NCBI RefSeq assembly: GCF_001427385.1
Contig: NZ_LMGJ01000001.1
Span: forward strand, 124,001 to 188,000
Source: Mesorhizobium sp. Root157
GTDB taxonomy: Bacteria; Pseudomonadota; Alphaproteobacteria; Rhizobiales; Rhizobiaceae
Length of the DNA stretch: 64,000 nucleotides
Direction of reading: 5' to 3'
The first letter of the stretch is position 1, and each line of letters begins with the position of its first letter. The notes under the pieces were generated by a model. That model was not told the origin of the DNA. It made no database searches and saw only the letters and a program-made list of their open reading frames with translations. Below, piece by piece: positions 27,573 to 37,627 of this stretch. A program made the position numbers and the translations under genes.

Positions 27573-28370
27573 TCAGTTCGATTGGGTGTCTTCGCCGTAG
27601 ATGTCGAAATCGAAGTACTTCTTGGTGATCTCGGCATATTTGCCGTCGGCACGGATTTCCTTGATTGCGGCATTGATCTTGCCGGCAAGTTCGGTGTCGC
27701 CCTTGCGCACGCCGGCGCCGACGCCGGGTCCGAGCACTTCAAGATCCGGCGCGACATAGCCCTTCAGATCGCAACAGGCTTGGCCCTGTTCCGACTTCAG
27801 GAAGGCATCGAGCGCAATCGAATCGGCTTGCGTGCCGTCGATGCGGCCGGCTACCAGATCCTGGTTGGCCTCGTCCTGGGTCTGATACTCCTTGATCTCG
27901 GCAGCGCTGCCGGTGAAGTGCTTCTTGGCATAGGCGGCATGGACGGTGGAAACCTGAACGCCAAGGATCTTGCCCTTCAGGCCTTCCGGCGTCGCGTCGT
28001 ACTTCTGGTCCTTCGGCCCGATCACCGCCGTCGGCGTGTTGTAGTATTTGCCGGAGAAATCGATCTCCTTCTCGCGCTCGGCGGTGATCGACATCGAATT
28101 CATGATGGCGTCGATCTTGTTGGTCTTCAACGCCGGGATCAGGCCATCCCACGGGATAGGCGTCAGAACGCAGTCAAGCTTGGCCGCGCCGCAGATCGCC
28201 TGGACGATCTCGACTTCCCAGCCGGTCCAGTTGCCGGATGCATCCTGCGAGTAGAACGGCGGATAGGCTTCGGGCGAGAACCCGACCTTGACCTGCTCGG
28301 CATTGGCCGAAAATGCTCCGCCAAGCGCAATGACGGCGGCCGCGACGGCGGTTTTCAAAAACGTCTTCAT
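27573..28370 (-). CDS. Polar amino-acid ABC transporter substrate-binding protein (HisJ/ArtJ type)
   Basis: A 265-residue periplasmic protein of SBP family 3. The signal peptide is residues 1-24 (MKTFLKTAVAAAVIALGG, cleavage after SANA). The mature chain has VGFSPEAYPPFYSQDASGNWTGWEVEIVQAI and LKTNKIDAIMNSMSITAEREKEIDFS, typical of basic amino-acid or opine binders. A conserved disulfide pair is probably Cys60/Cys67 (AICGAAKLDCVL). The ligand is unknown; arginine-like compounds are plausible given the enzymes encoded nearby. Confidence 0.94.
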   Translation of the reverse strand: MKTFLKTAVAAAVIALGGAFSANAEQVKVGFSPEAYPPFYSQDASGNWTGWEVEIVQAICGAAKLDCVLTPIPWDGLIPALKTNKIDAIMNSMSITAEREKEIDFSGKYYNTPTAVIGPKDQKYDATPEGLKGKILGVQVSTVHAAYAKKHFTGSAAEIKEYQTQDEANQDLVAGRIDGTQADSIALDAFLKSEQGQACCDLKGYVAPDLEVLGPGVGAGVRKGDTELAGKINAAIKEIRADGKYAEITKKYFDFDIYGEDTQSN

Positions 28371-28427
28371 GCTTCATTCTCCCATTTTGATTTTGGACTT
28401 TTGTCCCGTTCTTCTTGATGTGGGCAT

Positions 28428-29243
28428 TCACCCGACATTGCGTAGAAACTGTTTCAGCCGTTCGGACTTCGGCGCACCGAACAGTGCTGCTGGCGGGCCC
28501 TCCTCCTCGACAACGCCGTTATAGAGATAGACGACATGGGTCGCGACCTCGCGGGCGAACTTCATCTCGTGGGTCACCAGCACCATGGTGCGCCCCTCGC
28601 GCGCCAGATCGCCGATCACCCGCAACACTTCGCCAACCAGTTCCGGATCGAGCGCCGATGTTGGCTCGTCGAACAGCATGACGCGCGGCTGGATGGCCAG
28701 CGCGCGTGCGATCGCCGCCCGCTGCTGCTGGCCGCCCGACAGGAACGCCGGATAGACATCGCGCTTTTCCGCCAGCCCGACGCGCGCCAGGAGCGTCTCG
28801 GCCTCGACGATGGCCCGTTCCTTCTTCACGCCCAGCACATGCACCGGAACCTCGATGACGTTTTCGAGCAACGTCATGTGGCTCCACAGGTTGAAGCTCT
28901 GGAACACCATGCCGAGACGCGAGCGAATACGCTCGATCTGGCGCCTGTCGGCAGGATAGGTATTGCCGTAACTGTCGGCCTTGAGACGGATTTCCTCGCC
29001 GTTGACGCGGATGATGCCGCTGGTCGGATTCTCAAGACAGTTGATGCACCGAAGCAGCGTCGACTTGCCTGATCCACTGCCACCGATGATGGCGATGACG
29101 TCGCCGTCGCGCGCCGACAGCGACACGCCCTTGAGGACGTGCAATTCGCCGAACTTCTTGTGCAGGTTTTCGACGTGGAGGGCTTCGGCCGCACCTTGAC
29201 CGGCCGCAGGCCGCGAGAGCCAAGCCGTTTGCCCGGCACTCAT
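28428..29243 (-). CDS. Polar amino-acid ABC transporter ATPase (HisP/ArtP type)
   Basis: A 271-residue ATPase with Walker A (GGSGSGKSTLLRCIN), Q-loop (MVFQSFNLWSHMT), signature LSGGQQQRAAIARALA, Walker B (VMLFDEPTSALDPE) and H-loop (VLVTHEMKFAREV). NPTSGIIRVNGEEIRLK is typical of the histidine/octopine type. ATG 29243 is used; GTG 29270 is in frame. It is the first gene of the operon, 57 bases ahead of the binding-protein gene. Confidence 0.93.
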   Translation of the reverse strand: MSAGQTAWLSRPAAGQGAAEALHVENLHKKFGELHVLKGVSLSARDGDVIAIIGGSGSGKSTLLRCINCLENPTSGIIRVNGEEIRLKADSYGNTYPADRRQIERIRSRLGMVFQSFNLWSHMTLLENVIEVPVHVLGVKKERAIVEAETLLARVGLAEKRDVYPAFLSGGQQQRAAIARALAIQPRVMLFDEPTSALDPELVGEVLRVIGDLAREGRTMVLVTHEMKFAREVATHVVYLYNGVVEEEGPPAALFGAPKSERLKQFLRNVG

Positions 29244-29309
29244 TTCCGCACCGTTTCGCGGAGCCGGCACGTCGCCAGGCGCTGGACTGTTCTACCCATT
29301 ACCGCCACT

Positions 29310-29321
29310 GAACAATTGTTC
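29310..29321. promoter_or_regulatory. Perfect 12-base palindrome upstream of the amino-acid transporter operon
   Basis: GAACAATTGTTC is self-complementary. It lies 67 bases upstream of the ATPase start and about 185 bases upstream of the divergent ltrA gene, the position expected for an operator controlling one or both promoters. The regulator is not known; no regulator gene is adjacent. Confidence 0.3.
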
Positions 29322-29505
29322 CATTTTCCAAGATGGACCGTTCCACTCGTCCTCGTCAACCCGCGGCCTTGGACGGTGGTGGTGTCCTTGCCTGAAGTTG
29401 GACTTGGCCACACTCGAACCAAACCTCGCGGCATATTGACTTGATTGCGTTCGGTGTGGACGCTGCAATCCTTGTCGCTTCGCAAACACAGGCAAAGGCC
29501 CGTTC

Positions 29506-30771
29506 ATGAGCACATCGTCGCTCGGCCCCGAATCCGTTCACCATCATGTGCACAGAATGGGTGGCCGCGATCCACACGAAGCGCACCGCGTCGCGACCCC
29601 GCTCGAACTGCTGTTCGACCTGACCTTTGCGACAACCTTCGGGTTCGCTGCCCAGCAACTCGCCCATGCGCTTGCGGAAGGCCATTTTGGCGTCGCGTTG
29701 ATCGGCTTCGGCTTTGCAACCTTCGCCATCTGCTGGGCATGGATCAATTTCTCGTGGTTCGCCTCGGCCTACGACATCGACGACTGGGTATTCCGGGTCG
29801 TTACCATGGTGCAGATGATCGGCGTACTGGTGCTGGCGATAGGCTTGCCGCGCATGTTCTCTTCCATCGAGCATGGGGCACATCTCGACAATTCCATCAT
29901 GGTGCTCGGCTATGTAATCATGCGCCTTGCCATGGTGTTCCAATGGCTGCGCGCAGCGAGGCAAGACCCGGCTTGCCGCCGCGTCTGCCTCACCTACGCC
30001 GCTGCCATATCGATTGCGCAGGTCGGCTGGGTGGCGCAGATCGTCATGGATTTCTCGGTCGCTACCAGCATCGGCGTCGCCTGCATTCTCGCCCTCATTG
30101 AATTGTCCGGACCGGTCATCGCCGAACGTAAGGACGGAGGGACGCCTTGGCATGCCCATCACATCGCCGAGCGCTACAGCCTGTTCGCCATCATCGCGTT
30201 GGGCGAAGGCGTCGTCGGCACGGTTGCGACGCTGTCGGCGGTGGTGGAGGAACAGGGCTGGAGCATGGACGCGGCGCTGGTCGGCGTCGCGGGAATGGGC
30301 CTGACATTCGGTATCTGGTGGGTCTATTACCTGCTGCCTTCCGCCCAGGTTCTGCATGCCCACCGCGATCGTTCTTTCGGTTGGGGATACGGCCAGATAG
30401 TGATCATCGCGGCCATCGTCGCCACAGGCGCCGGACTACATGTCGCGGCCTACTTTATCGAACACAAGACCCAGATCGGCCCTCTCGCGACCGTGCTCTG
30501 CGTCGCCATCCCCATTGGTGTTCTGTTAGGCTCTATCTATGCTCTTTATTACTATCTCTTGCGCCGTTTCGATGTCCTCCATGTATGGCTGCTGGTCGCG
30601 ACCGCTGGGGTCATCGCGCTCGCCATGCTTGCCGCGCTGTCCGGCGTCAACATGGCGGTATGCCTTGTCATCTTGATGCTGGCGCCGGCGGTGACGGTCC
30701 TTGGCTATGAGATCCAGGGGCATCGCTATCAGGCGGATGCGCTTGCCGGCGCGGAGCGTCCTGAGGTGTAG
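29506..30771 (+). CDS. Low temperature requirement protein A (LtrA) family membrane protein
   Basis: A 421-residue polytopic membrane protein of the LtrA family with about twelve hydrophobic helices. It starts with a soluble His-rich N-terminus (ESVHHHVHRMGGRDPHEAHRVATPLELLFDLTF, in part), the family's typical ELLFDLTFATTF segment. HHIAERYSLFAIIALGEGVVG is the second family signature. The biochemical function is unknown; the name comes from a Listeria cold-growth mutant. It diverges from the amino-acid transporter operon. Confidence 0.9.
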   Translation: MSTSSLGPESVHHHVHRMGGRDPHEAHRVATPLELLFDLTFATTFGFAAQQLAHALAEGHFGVALIGFGFATFAICWAWINFSWFASAYDIDDWVFRVVTMVQMIGVLVLAIGLPRMFSSIEHGAHLDNSIMVLGYVIMRLAMVFQWLRAARQDPACRRVCLTYAAAISIAQVGWVAQIVMDFSVATSIGVACILALIELSGPVIAERKDGGTPWHAHHIAERYSLFAIIALGEGVVGTVATLSAVVEEQGWSMDAALVGVAGMGLTFGIWWVYYLLPSAQVLHAHRDRSFGWGYGQIVIIAAIVATGAGLHVAAYFIEHKTQIGPLATVLCVAIPIGVLLGSIYALYYYLLRRFDVLHVWLLVATAGVIALAMLAALSGVNMAVCLVILMLAPAVTVLGYEIQGHRYQADALAGAERPEV

Positions 30772-30864
30772 GCGCATCATCGCCACCTCCGGCATTTTCG
30801 CCTTGGGCATTGATCTTGTGCTGCTCCAAATGCTTACTGGCGACAGAAAAAAGAGGGGGAGCCA

Positions 30865-31740
30865 GTGACCAAGGCATACGGATCGCAATCCATGGCGGGG
30901 CCGCTGAAACGCGTCCTGATGCGCCGGGCTTCAAGCGCCATGCGTCGCGCGGACGCCAGGCAATGGCACTACGGCCCCGGGTTTGACCCTGACAGAGCAG
31001 CCAGCCAGCACGACGCCCTTGCAGCGCTGGTGGCTGCCAGCGGGGCCGAGATCGAATGGCTGACCGACGAAGACGACGGCCTTGCCGATTCAGTCTTCAC
31101 CCATGACCCTTCGTTGATGAGCGACCACGGCGCGATCCTGCTTTCGATGGGCAAGGCGCTACGCGCGTCAGAGCCCGCCTTGCACGGAGCGGCGTTCACG
31201 CGCATGGGCATTCCGACTCTTGGGCGGATCGAGGCACCGGGCACTGTCGAGGGTGGCGATTGCGTCTGGGTGGACGCCCGCACCCTCGCCGTCGGGCGCG
31301 GCGTGCGCACCAACGAGGCAGGCATCCGGCAACTGGCGGACATGCTCGCGCCCCACGGAATTTCGGTCCACGGCTTCGACCTGCCGCTGTGGCATGGCGA
31401 GGATGCGTGCCTGCATCTGATGTCGGTGATTAGTCCGCTGGCCGACAATATGGCGCTGGTCCACACGCCTTTGCTTCCCGCGCCCTTCTACCAGATGCTC
31501 AAGGCGCGCGGCATCAGGCTGGTGGCGGGCGACCCTGACGAATTCATCGCCTCCAGCGGCCTCAACCTCAACGTCCTGCCCACCGCACCGCGCGAAGTCA
31601 TAGCGATTTCCGGATTTCCAAAGACCATTGCCGCAATGGAGGCTGCCGGATGCAAGGTTTCGACCTTCGAGGCAGACGCGCTGTGCATCGCTTGCGAAGG
31701 CGGCCCGACCTGCCTGACCCGGCCGATCCTGAGATCGTGA
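30865..31740 (+). CDS. Dimethylarginine dimethylaminohydrolase / amidinotransferase family protein
   Basis: A 291-residue enzyme of the pentein fold. Family pattern: DSVFTHDPSLM near residue 72, VEGGDCVWVDARTLAVGRGVRTN near 130, the catalytic His in ACLHLMSVISPLAD, and the nucleophile Cys in GGPTCLTRP close to the C-terminus. Members hydrolyse guanidino groups: dimethylargininase yields citrulline and dimethylamine, arginine deiminase yields citrulline and ammonia. The start GTG 30865 has AGGGGGA just upstream. It is followed closely by a 2-ketoarginine-decarboxylase-like gene, and a basic amino-acid importer lies nearby, so a guanidino substrate is likely; the precise one is unproven. Confidence 0.82.
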   Translation: MTKAYGSQSMAGPLKRVLMRRASSAMRRADARQWHYGPGFDPDRAASQHDALAALVAASGAEIEWLTDEDDGLADSVFTHDPSLMSDHGAILLSMGKALRASEPALHGAAFTRMGIPTLGRIEAPGTVEGGDCVWVDARTLAVGRGVRTNEAGIRQLADMLAPHGISVHGFDLPLWHGEDACLHLMSVISPLADNMALVHTPLLPAPFYQMLKARGIRLVAGDPDEFIASSGLNLNVLPTAPREVIAISGFPKTIAAMEAAGCKVSTFEADALCIACEGGPTCLTRPILRS

Positions 31741-31809
31741 CGTGACATCGGTATTTTCTTTCCTTTGGCCTGCCCGCTCCGGCCCTCGGCAGCCTCTTTC
31801 GGAGGCGCG

Positions 31810-33402
31810 ATGACCACCCTCGGCGAAGCCTTGATCCGCCTGCTTGAAGCCCACGGCGTTGATACCGTCTTCGGCATTCCGGGCGTGCACACGGTCGAAC
31901 TCTACCGTGGGCTGGCAAGTTCGGGAATCCGCCACATAACCCCGCGCCACGAACAAGGGGCGGGGTTCATGGCGGACGGCTATGCGCGCGCCAGCGGGCG
32001 TCCAGGTGTCGCCTTCGTGATCACCGGACCGGGATTGACCAATACCATCACCGCGATGGCGCAGGCCCGCGCCGACTCGGTGCCGATGCTGGTGATCTCC
32101 GGCGTCAATGCCACGGCAACGCTGGGGCTGGGGCGCGGCTACCTGCATGAGTTGCCCGATCAGCACGGCATGATGGAGAAGGTGGCGCTGTCTTCCGAGC
32201 GCATCACCAGACCCGACGAGTTGGCCCGCGCCCTGTCGCGCGCCTTCACCCTGTTCGCTTCATCGCGACCCGGTCCGGTTCACATCGAAATCCCCATCGA
32301 CGTCATGGCCATGCCGGCCGGTGATCTTGCTGCGGTTCCCGTCCAGACTGCCCCACCTGCCCTTGACAAGACGCTGATCGCCAAGGCGGCGGCGCTGATT
32401 GCCGCCGCCCGCAAGCCACTCATCCTGGCCGGCGGCGGAGCAAGAAACGCCGAGGCCGAACTGAGGCGGCTGGCCGAATTGATCGATGCGCCGGTCGTCC
32501 AGACCGTCAACGGGCGCGGTCTGATGCACGCCCACCCCCTGGTCGTTCCCGCGAGCCCGAGCCTGAAAGCGGTGCGCGAACTGATGTCGGGCGCCGATGT
32601 GGTCATCGCCGCCGGCACCGAATTCGGTCCCACCGACTACGACATGTATGGCGACGCCGGCTTCGTCGTGCCGAAGACCTTGGTGCGCATCGACCTCGAC
32701 GCCGCCCAGCTCGACCGCTATCCGGCCACGGTCGCAATTCAAGCCGATTGCGCGGCGGCATTGGAAGCAATGCTGTGCTGCCTTTCCTCAACTCGCGATG
32801 GCTCGCCTGCCAGCTGCAGCCTGGGTGCTCGAATCGCGGCCACGACCCGCGAAGCAGCCTTCGCCGAGATCGGGTCGGCCATGCAGATGCAGGTCGGGGC
32901 CGTGGAGCAAATCCGCGACGCGCTGCCGGCTTCCATCATCGTGGGCGACTCCACGCAGCCGGTCTATGCCGCCAACCTTTTTTACGATCACGACCGGGCG
33001 GGCGGCTGGTTCAACGCAGCGACCGGCTTCGGTGCGCTGGGTTATGGCCCCCCGGCCGCCATCGGGGCCGCCATCGCCATGCCCGATGCCGCAGTCGTCT
33101 GCCTTGCCGGCGACGGCGGCTTCCAGTTCACCCTGCCAGAAATCGCCGTGGCAGCGGACACCGGCGCGCCGGTCATCTTCGTCATCTGGAACAATCGCGG
33201 CTATCGCGAGATCGAAACCTCGATGCGCGATATCGGCGTAGAGCCCGTCGGCGTGTCGCCTCAACCGCCGGACTTTCTCAAGCTTGCCGAGGCTTACAAA
33301 ATTCCGGCCGAACGGCTCGCAACGGCCGGCGAACTGGGCGCTGCGCTGCGCAGAGCTCATGCGAAAAGACAACCCTGCATCATCGAAATAGCAATTGAGT
33401 GA
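31810..33402 (+). CDS. Thiamine-diphosphate enzyme resembling 5-guanidino-2-oxopentanoate (2-ketoarginine) decarboxylase
   Basis: A 530-residue acetolactate-synthase-like enzyme. The ThDP-activating Glu is in RHEQGAGFMADGYAR and the ThDP-binding motif runs from GDGGFQFTLPE to IWNNRGYRE. The N-terminal domain has DTVFGIPGVHTVELYRG and the middle domain a degenerate FAD-like region. It resembles AruI, which decarboxylates 2-ketoarginine to 4-guanidinobutyraldehyde in the arginine transaminase pathway; relatives act on other 2-oxo acids. The start ATG 31810 follows GGAGGCGCG; upstream extension would add 15 residues without a binding site. It follows the DDAH-like gene by 69 bases and precedes an SDR. 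Confidence 0.82.
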   Translation: MTTLGEALIRLLEAHGVDTVFGIPGVHTVELYRGLASSGIRHITPRHEQGAGFMADGYARASGRPGVAFVITGPGLTNTITAMAQARADSVPMLVISGVNATATLGLGRGYLHELPDQHGMMEKVALSSERITRPDELARALSRAFTLFASSRPGPVHIEIPIDVMAMPAGDLAAVPVQTAPPALDKTLIAKAAALIAAARKPLILAGGGARNAEAELRRLAELIDAPVVQTVNGRGLMHAHPLVVPASPSLKAVRELMSGADVVIAAGTEFGPTDYDMYGDAGFVVPKTLVRIDLDAAQLDRYPATVAIQADCAAALEAMLCCLSSTRDGSPASCSLGARIAATTREAAFAEIGSAMQMQVGAVEQIRDALPASIIVGDSTQPVYAANLFYDHDRAGGWFNAATGFGALGYGPPAAIGAAIAMPDAAVVCLAGDGGFQFTLPEIAVAADTGAPVIFVIWNNRGYREIETSMRDIGVEPVGVSPQPPDFLKLAEAYKIPAERLATAGELGAALRRAHAKRQPCIIEIAIE

Positions 33403-33458
33403 TGACATAAAAGGCGCGACGGTTACCAAGTGGACGTTTTGTGCGAGACCGATTGCTG

Positions 33459-34166
33459 ATGACAGGTACATTGAACGGCAAGAATATCGTTGTAACCGGA
33501 GGAACAGGCGCGCTTGGCAGCGCCGTCGTGGGCAAGCTGCTCAGTGAAGGCGCTATCTGCTACGTCCCCAACAGCCATGCGGCCGCCCCGCCGCATTTTC
33601 CGTTCGGGGACCACGAGAACGTCAAGCTGACCCACAACATCTATCTGGCCGACGCCGAGACGGTCGATTCCTACTATGCGACCGTGCCCGGCCTTTGGGC
33701 GTCGATCCATCTCGCCGGCGGCTTTGCCGCCGCACCCGTCGAAAAGACCGAGGCCGCCTCCTTCGACGAGCTGATGGAAACCAACGTCCAGACCGCCTTC
33801 CTGTGTTGCCGGGCATCGGTGCGCGCGATGCTTGCCGCGAATTCTGGAGGCCGCATCGTCAACGTTTCGGCGCGGCCCGGCCTCGATCCCCGGCGCGGCG
33901 CGGGCATGGTCGCCTATGCGACCAGCAAGGCGGCGGTCGCGGCCATGACCGTGGCCCTTGCCGAAGAACTGAAGAGCAAGAACATTCTGGTCAATGCCAT
34001 CGCACCCTCGACGCTCGACACCCCCGCCAACCGCTCCGGCATGCCGGATGCCGATTTCGGCAAGTGGGTGAGCCTGGAAGCTGCCGCCGAAGCGATTTGC
34101 TATCTGGTCTCGTCGGCCAACCAGGCGGTGAGCGGAACGCTGGTGCCGCTTTACGGCCGCGCCTGA
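33459..34166 (+). CDS. SDR-family NAD(P)-dependent oxidoreductase
   Basis: A 235-residue classical short-chain dehydrogenase: cofactor motif VVTGGTGALGSAVVGKL, the catalytic Ser of NVSARPG and the Tyr-x-x-x-Lys of AYATSKAAVAAMT. The C-terminus carries VSGTLVPLYGRA. Substrate unknown; being 56 bases behind the 2-oxoacid decarboxylase, an aldehyde or alcohol from that pathway is possible. ATG 33459 is used, with GTG 33441 as an in-frame alternative. A strong terminator follows 24 bases after the stop. Confidence 0.85.
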   Translation: MTGTLNGKNIVVTGGTGALGSAVVGKLLSEGAICYVPNSHAAAPPHFPFGDHENVKLTHNIYLADAETVDSYYATVPGLWASIHLAGGFAAAPVEKTEAASFDELMETNVQTAFLCCRASVRAMLAANSGGRIVNVSARPGLDPRRGAGMVAYATSKAAVAAMTVALAEELKSKNILVNAIAPSTLDTPANRSGMPDADFGKWVSLEAAAEAICYLVSSANQAVSGTLVPLYGRA

Positions 34167-34190
34167 TCCCTTCCCCAAAGCCAAAACAAA

Positions 34191-34222
34191 GACCCGCCGG
34201 ATCGCTCCGGCGGGTCTTTTTT
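34191..34222 (+). terminator. Intrinsic terminator, bidirectional
   Basis: GACCCGCCGGA, loop TCGC, TCCGGCGGGTC: a perfect 11-base-pair stem followed by six Ts on the plus strand. On the minus strand the stem is followed by TTTGTTTT, so it can also end rpsA transcription. It separates the convergent SDR and rpsA genes. Confidence 0.92.
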
Positions 34223-34271
34223 GTCCCTATAAGCCGCGCCATGGAGAACGGCGCGGCAAAGAGGCTCGAGC

Positions 34272-35972
34272 TTAGTTGCCGCCCTGCTTCTTCAGCGCAG
34301 CGCCCAAGATATCGCCCAGCGAAGCGCCGGAGTCCTGAGAACCGTACTGCGCGACAGCTTCCTTCTCTTCGGCGATTTCCAGCGCCTTGATAGAAACCTG
34401 CAGCTTGCGGGTCTTCTTGTCATAGGCGATGACGCGGGCATCGAGCTTCTGGCCGACGGTGAAGCGCTCGGGGCGCTGCTCATCGCGGTCGCGCGACAGG
34501 TCGGCGCGCTTGATGAAGGTCTCCAGGCCGCTTTCGACCAGACGAACCTCGAGGCCGCCATCCTTGATGCCGGTGACTTCGCAGGTCACGACCGCGTTCT
34601 TGCGCAGTTCGCCCGAAGTGGACGCTTCGCCGGCCGCATCGCGTTGCAACTGCTTGACGCCAAGCGAGATGCGCTCCTTCTCGATGTCGACGTCGAGCAC
34701 CTGCGCCTTGACCATGTCGCCGCGATTGTACTCTTCGATGACCTGCTCGCCCGGACGGCTCCAGTCGAGGTCGGACAGGTGCACCATGCCGTCCACGTCG
34801 CCGTCGAGGCCGATGAACAGGCCGAATTCGGTCTTGTTCTTGACCTCGCCTTCGACCTGCGCCCCAACCGGGTGGTTGCGGGCGAAGGCTTCCCACGGAT
34901 TCTCAAGCGTCTGCTTGAGGCCGAGCGAAATGCGGCGCTTGGCCGGATCGACCTCGAGCACGACCACGTCGACCTGCTGGGTGGTGGACAGGATCTTGCC
35001 GGGGTGCACGTTCTTCTTGGTCCACGACATTTCAGAAACGTGGATGAGACCCTCGATGCCCGGCTCCAACTCGACGAACGCGCCGTAGTCGGTGATGTTG
35101 GTGACCGTGCCGGTGATCTTCTTGCCGATCGGGAACTTGGTGCCGATGTCGGACCACGGATCGCTCTCGAGTTGCTTCATGCCGAGCGAGATGCGATGGG
35201 TTTCCTGGTTGATGCGGATGATCTGCACCTTGACCGTCTGGCCGATGTTGAGGATCTCGGTCGGATGGTTGACGCGACGCCATGCCATGTCGGTGACATG
35301 CAGCAGGCCGTCGATGCCGCCGAGGTCGACGAACGCACCGTAGTCGGTGATGTTCTTGACCACGCCTTCGACGACCTGGCCCTCTTCGAGATTCTGCACG
35401 ATCTCCGAGCGCTGCTCGGCGCGGCTCTCTTCCAGAACCGTGCGGCGCGAAACCACGATGTTGCCGCGGCGGCGATCCATTTTCAGGATCTCGAAGGGCT
35501 GCGGGTTGTGCATCAAAGGCGTGACGTCGCGGATCGGGCGAATATCGACCTGGCTGCGCGGCAGGAAGGCAACTGCGCCGTCCAGATCGACGGTGAAGCC
35601 GCCCTTGACCTGGTTGAAGATGACGCCTTCGACGCGCTCGCCCTTGGAAAACTTCTCTTCGAGCTTGACCCAGCTCTCTTCGCGGCGGGCCTTGTCGCGC
35701 GACAGCATCGCTTCGCCCAGCGCATTTTCGATGCGCTCGACATAAACCTCGACCGTGTCGCCGACCTTGAGCGTGGTTTCCTTGCCCTTGGCGCCGAACT
35801 CCTTCAGCGGAACGCGGCCTTCGACCTTCAGGCCGACGTCGATGATGGCCATGTCCTTTTCGATCGCGGTGATCGTGCCGCGAACGACCTGGCCTTCACC
35901 TGAATGGCCGCTGGAAAATGATTCTTCGAGCATGCTCGCGAAATCGTCGCGAGTGGGGATTGCTGCTGACAT
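34272..35972 (-). CDS. rpsA: 30S ribosomal protein S1
   Basis: A 566-residue mRNA-binding ribosomal protein made of six S1 (OB-fold) domains; repeated units include [56 protein letters not shown] and [30 protein letters not shown] (given in part). The length is typical for alphaproteobacteria. The start ATG 35972 is preceded by CAGGAGA; the open frame further upstream is intergenic. It lies 195 bases downstream of cmk on the same strand, the usual cmk-rpsA order. Confidence 0.97.
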   Translation of the reverse strand: MSAAIPTRDDFASMLEESFSSGHSGEGQVVRGTITAIEKDMAIIDVGLKVEGRVPLKEFGAKGKETTLKVGDTVEVYVERIENALGEAMLSRDKARREESWVKLEEKFSKGERVEGVIFNQVKGGFTVDLDGAVAFLPRSQVDIRPIRDVTPLMHNPQPFEILKMDRRRGNIVVSRRTVLEESRAEQRSEIVQNLEEGQVVEGVVKNITDYGAFVDLGGIDGLLHVTDMAWRRVNHPTEILNIGQTVKVQIIRINQETHRISLGMKQLESDPWSDIGTKFPIGKKITGTVTNITDYGAFVELEPGIEGLIHVSEMSWTKKNVHPGKILSTTQQVDVVVLEVDPAKRRISLGLKQTLENPWEAFARNHPVGAQVEGEVKNKTEFGLFIGLDGDVDGMVHLSDLDWSRPGEQVIEEYNRGDMVKAQVLDVDIEKERISLGVKQLQRDAAGEASTSGELRKNAVVTCEVTGIKDGGLEVRLVESGLETFIKRADLSRDRDEQRPERFTVGQKLDARVIAYDKKTRKLQVSIKALEIAEEKEAVAQYGSQDSGASLGDILGAALKKQGGN

Positions 35973-36167
35973 ATGTTCTCCTGAAAAGCCTCGTTGGAGG
36001 CCTGCGCCGTGGGTTAGCGTTGCGTTTGCCTGCCGACATTCCGGACCCTTGGGTCCTGGCCGCTCAACAAGCGGCAAATCCGGCGCATAAGAATGCAAGC
36101 AGACAGGTTCGGACCTGAAATGGGTACTTTCCGCGCGGCCGACAAGCGGCAACCGGCGCACCCGGCA

Positions 36168-36806
36168 TCAGGTTTTGTTTCCGTTGGCCACGATCCGCTC
36201 TACTATGACCTTAGCCGCCAGGAACGCGGCTTCTATATCCATTTCGCTTGTGTCAAGCAAGTGCGCGTCGGTAGCGGGCCTCAGCGGCGAGTCGGCCCTG
36301 CCCGTATCGCGTTCGTCGCGGCGCTCGATATCGCCCAGAATGGTGGCGAAGTCCGCGGCCCCGCCGTTGGCCTCGATCTCGGCAAGCCGCCGCCGCGCCC
36401 GCACCTCGGCACTGGCCGTCACGTAAAGCTTCACGGTCGCGTCGGGACACACGACCGTGCCGATATCGCGCCCGTCCAGCACCGCGCCGGAAGGCTGTGC
36501 GGCAAAGCTGCGCTGCTTTTCGACAAGGACCTTTCGCACTTGCGCGATGACGGCGACCTTCGAAGCCGCCTCGCCGACTTCATGCGCCGAAAGCACGGCC
36601 CGGTCGAGTTGGCCAAGGTCGACCAACCGCGCCGCTTCCACAGCATGCGGTTCGTCGCCCAGCGGCCAGCCCTTTATTAGAAGCATGTGCGCGACGGCGC
36701 GGTAGGTCAGGCCGGTGTCGAGATGCGGCAGGTGGTAATAATCCGCCAGCCGCCGCGCCAGTGTGCCCTTGCCGGCACCAGCCGGTCCATCGATGGCGAT
36801 GATCAT
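36168..36806 (-). CDS. cmk: Cytidylate kinase
   Basis: A 212-residue nucleoside monophosphate kinase that phosphorylates CMP and dCMP. P-loop [19 protein letters not shown] at the N-terminus, substrate-site [35 protein letters not shown] and the lid Arg-rich [13 protein letters not shown] are intact. The start codon overlaps the stop of the PaiB-like gene (ATGA), so both are likely in one transcript with rpsA. Confidence 0.95.
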   Translation of the reverse strand: MIIAIDGPAGAGKGTLARRLADYYHLPHLDTGLTYRAVAHMLLIKGWPLGDEPHAVEAARLVDLGQLDRAVLSAHEVGEAASKVAVIAQVRKVLVEKQRSFAAQPSGAVLDGRDIGTVVCPDATVKLYVTASAEVRARRRLAEIEANGGAADFATILGDIERRDERDTGRADSPLRPATDAHLLDTSEMDIEAAFLAAKVIVERIVANGNKT

Positions 36807-37447
36807 CGCCTTGCCCCATAGCTGCGGACCAGTTCGGCCAACCTGGCATTGTGAAGCGGCTCGTCGCTGCTCGCCAGACTTTCGGCAACCCTAGCCCTGT
36901 CGGCGGCGGGACGGTTCTGGCTCACCTTCCACTTGCCCTCGATTTCGGCGATCTCGATCTCGAGGCCGACAATGCCCTTGATCTGGGATTGAATGTAGTT
37001 TTCCGGCGCATCGTTCACCGCCCAGGGATCCTGACGCCCCGCCTCGTGCGCCCCGGTCAGCGTCGAAACATGAGCATGCAGCCATTCGGCATCGTCGATC
37101 ACGGTTGACCTGCCGCGAACCTGAACCATCACATAGTTCCAAGTCGGCACGACCTTGCCCGTCTCCTGCTTGGTCGCGTACCAGGACGGCGTTATGTAGG
37201 ATTCGACGCCCTGAAACACGACAAGCGCCGGGGCTCCGTCCCTGATTTCCTGCCACTGCCCGTTGGCCTTCGCCATGTGCGCCTGCAACGTTCCCTTGGG
37301 CGAGCGCTGCGTGTCGAGATGGAACGGAAAGACGTTGGCTGTCGGCCCGCCTGGAGGCGCGGTGATCAACATGCCGAGCGGATGCGCCCGGATCAGCGCC
37401 TGCTGAACCTGAAGATCGTCTTCCTTGAAAAGCGGCGGCTGATACAT
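36803..37447 (-). CDS. PaiB-like FMN-binding negative transcriptional regulator family protein
   Basis: A 214-residue flavin split-barrel protein of the PaiB family: [29 protein letters not shown] at the N-terminus, followed by [43 protein letters not shown] and [23 protein letters not shown]. Bacillus PaiB was linked to control of degradative enzymes and sporulation; the biochemical role of the family is still unclear. The start ATG 37447 follows AAGGAAG. Its position directly upstream of cmk with a four-base overlap is unusual for cmk-rpsA operons. Confidence 0.9.
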   Translation of the reverse strand: MYQPPLFKEDDLQVQQALIRAHPLGMLITAPPGGPTANVFPFHLDTQRSPKGTLQAHMAKANGQWQEIRDGAPALVVFQGVESYITPSWYATKQETGKVVPTWNYVMVQVRGRSTVIDDAEWLHAHVSTLTGAHEAGRQDPWAVNDAPENYIQSQIKGIVGLEIEIAEIEGKWKVSQNRPAADRARVAESLASSDEPLHNARLAELVRSYGARR

Positions 37448-37627
37448 CGTTGCAATCTTCCTTTCGCGGACCCAATTCCACGGGTCAGCGCTTCGGCGTC
37501 TTTGGCGTCTTTGGCCTCGCATAGCGCGTCATGACGGCGACAACCGCCCGTCCGTCGTCAAAACACCTGGCCCAGATTGCGGCGTCGCCTAATGGAGCAT
37601 TGGCCTCGAATGGGGCCGTGACTTTAT

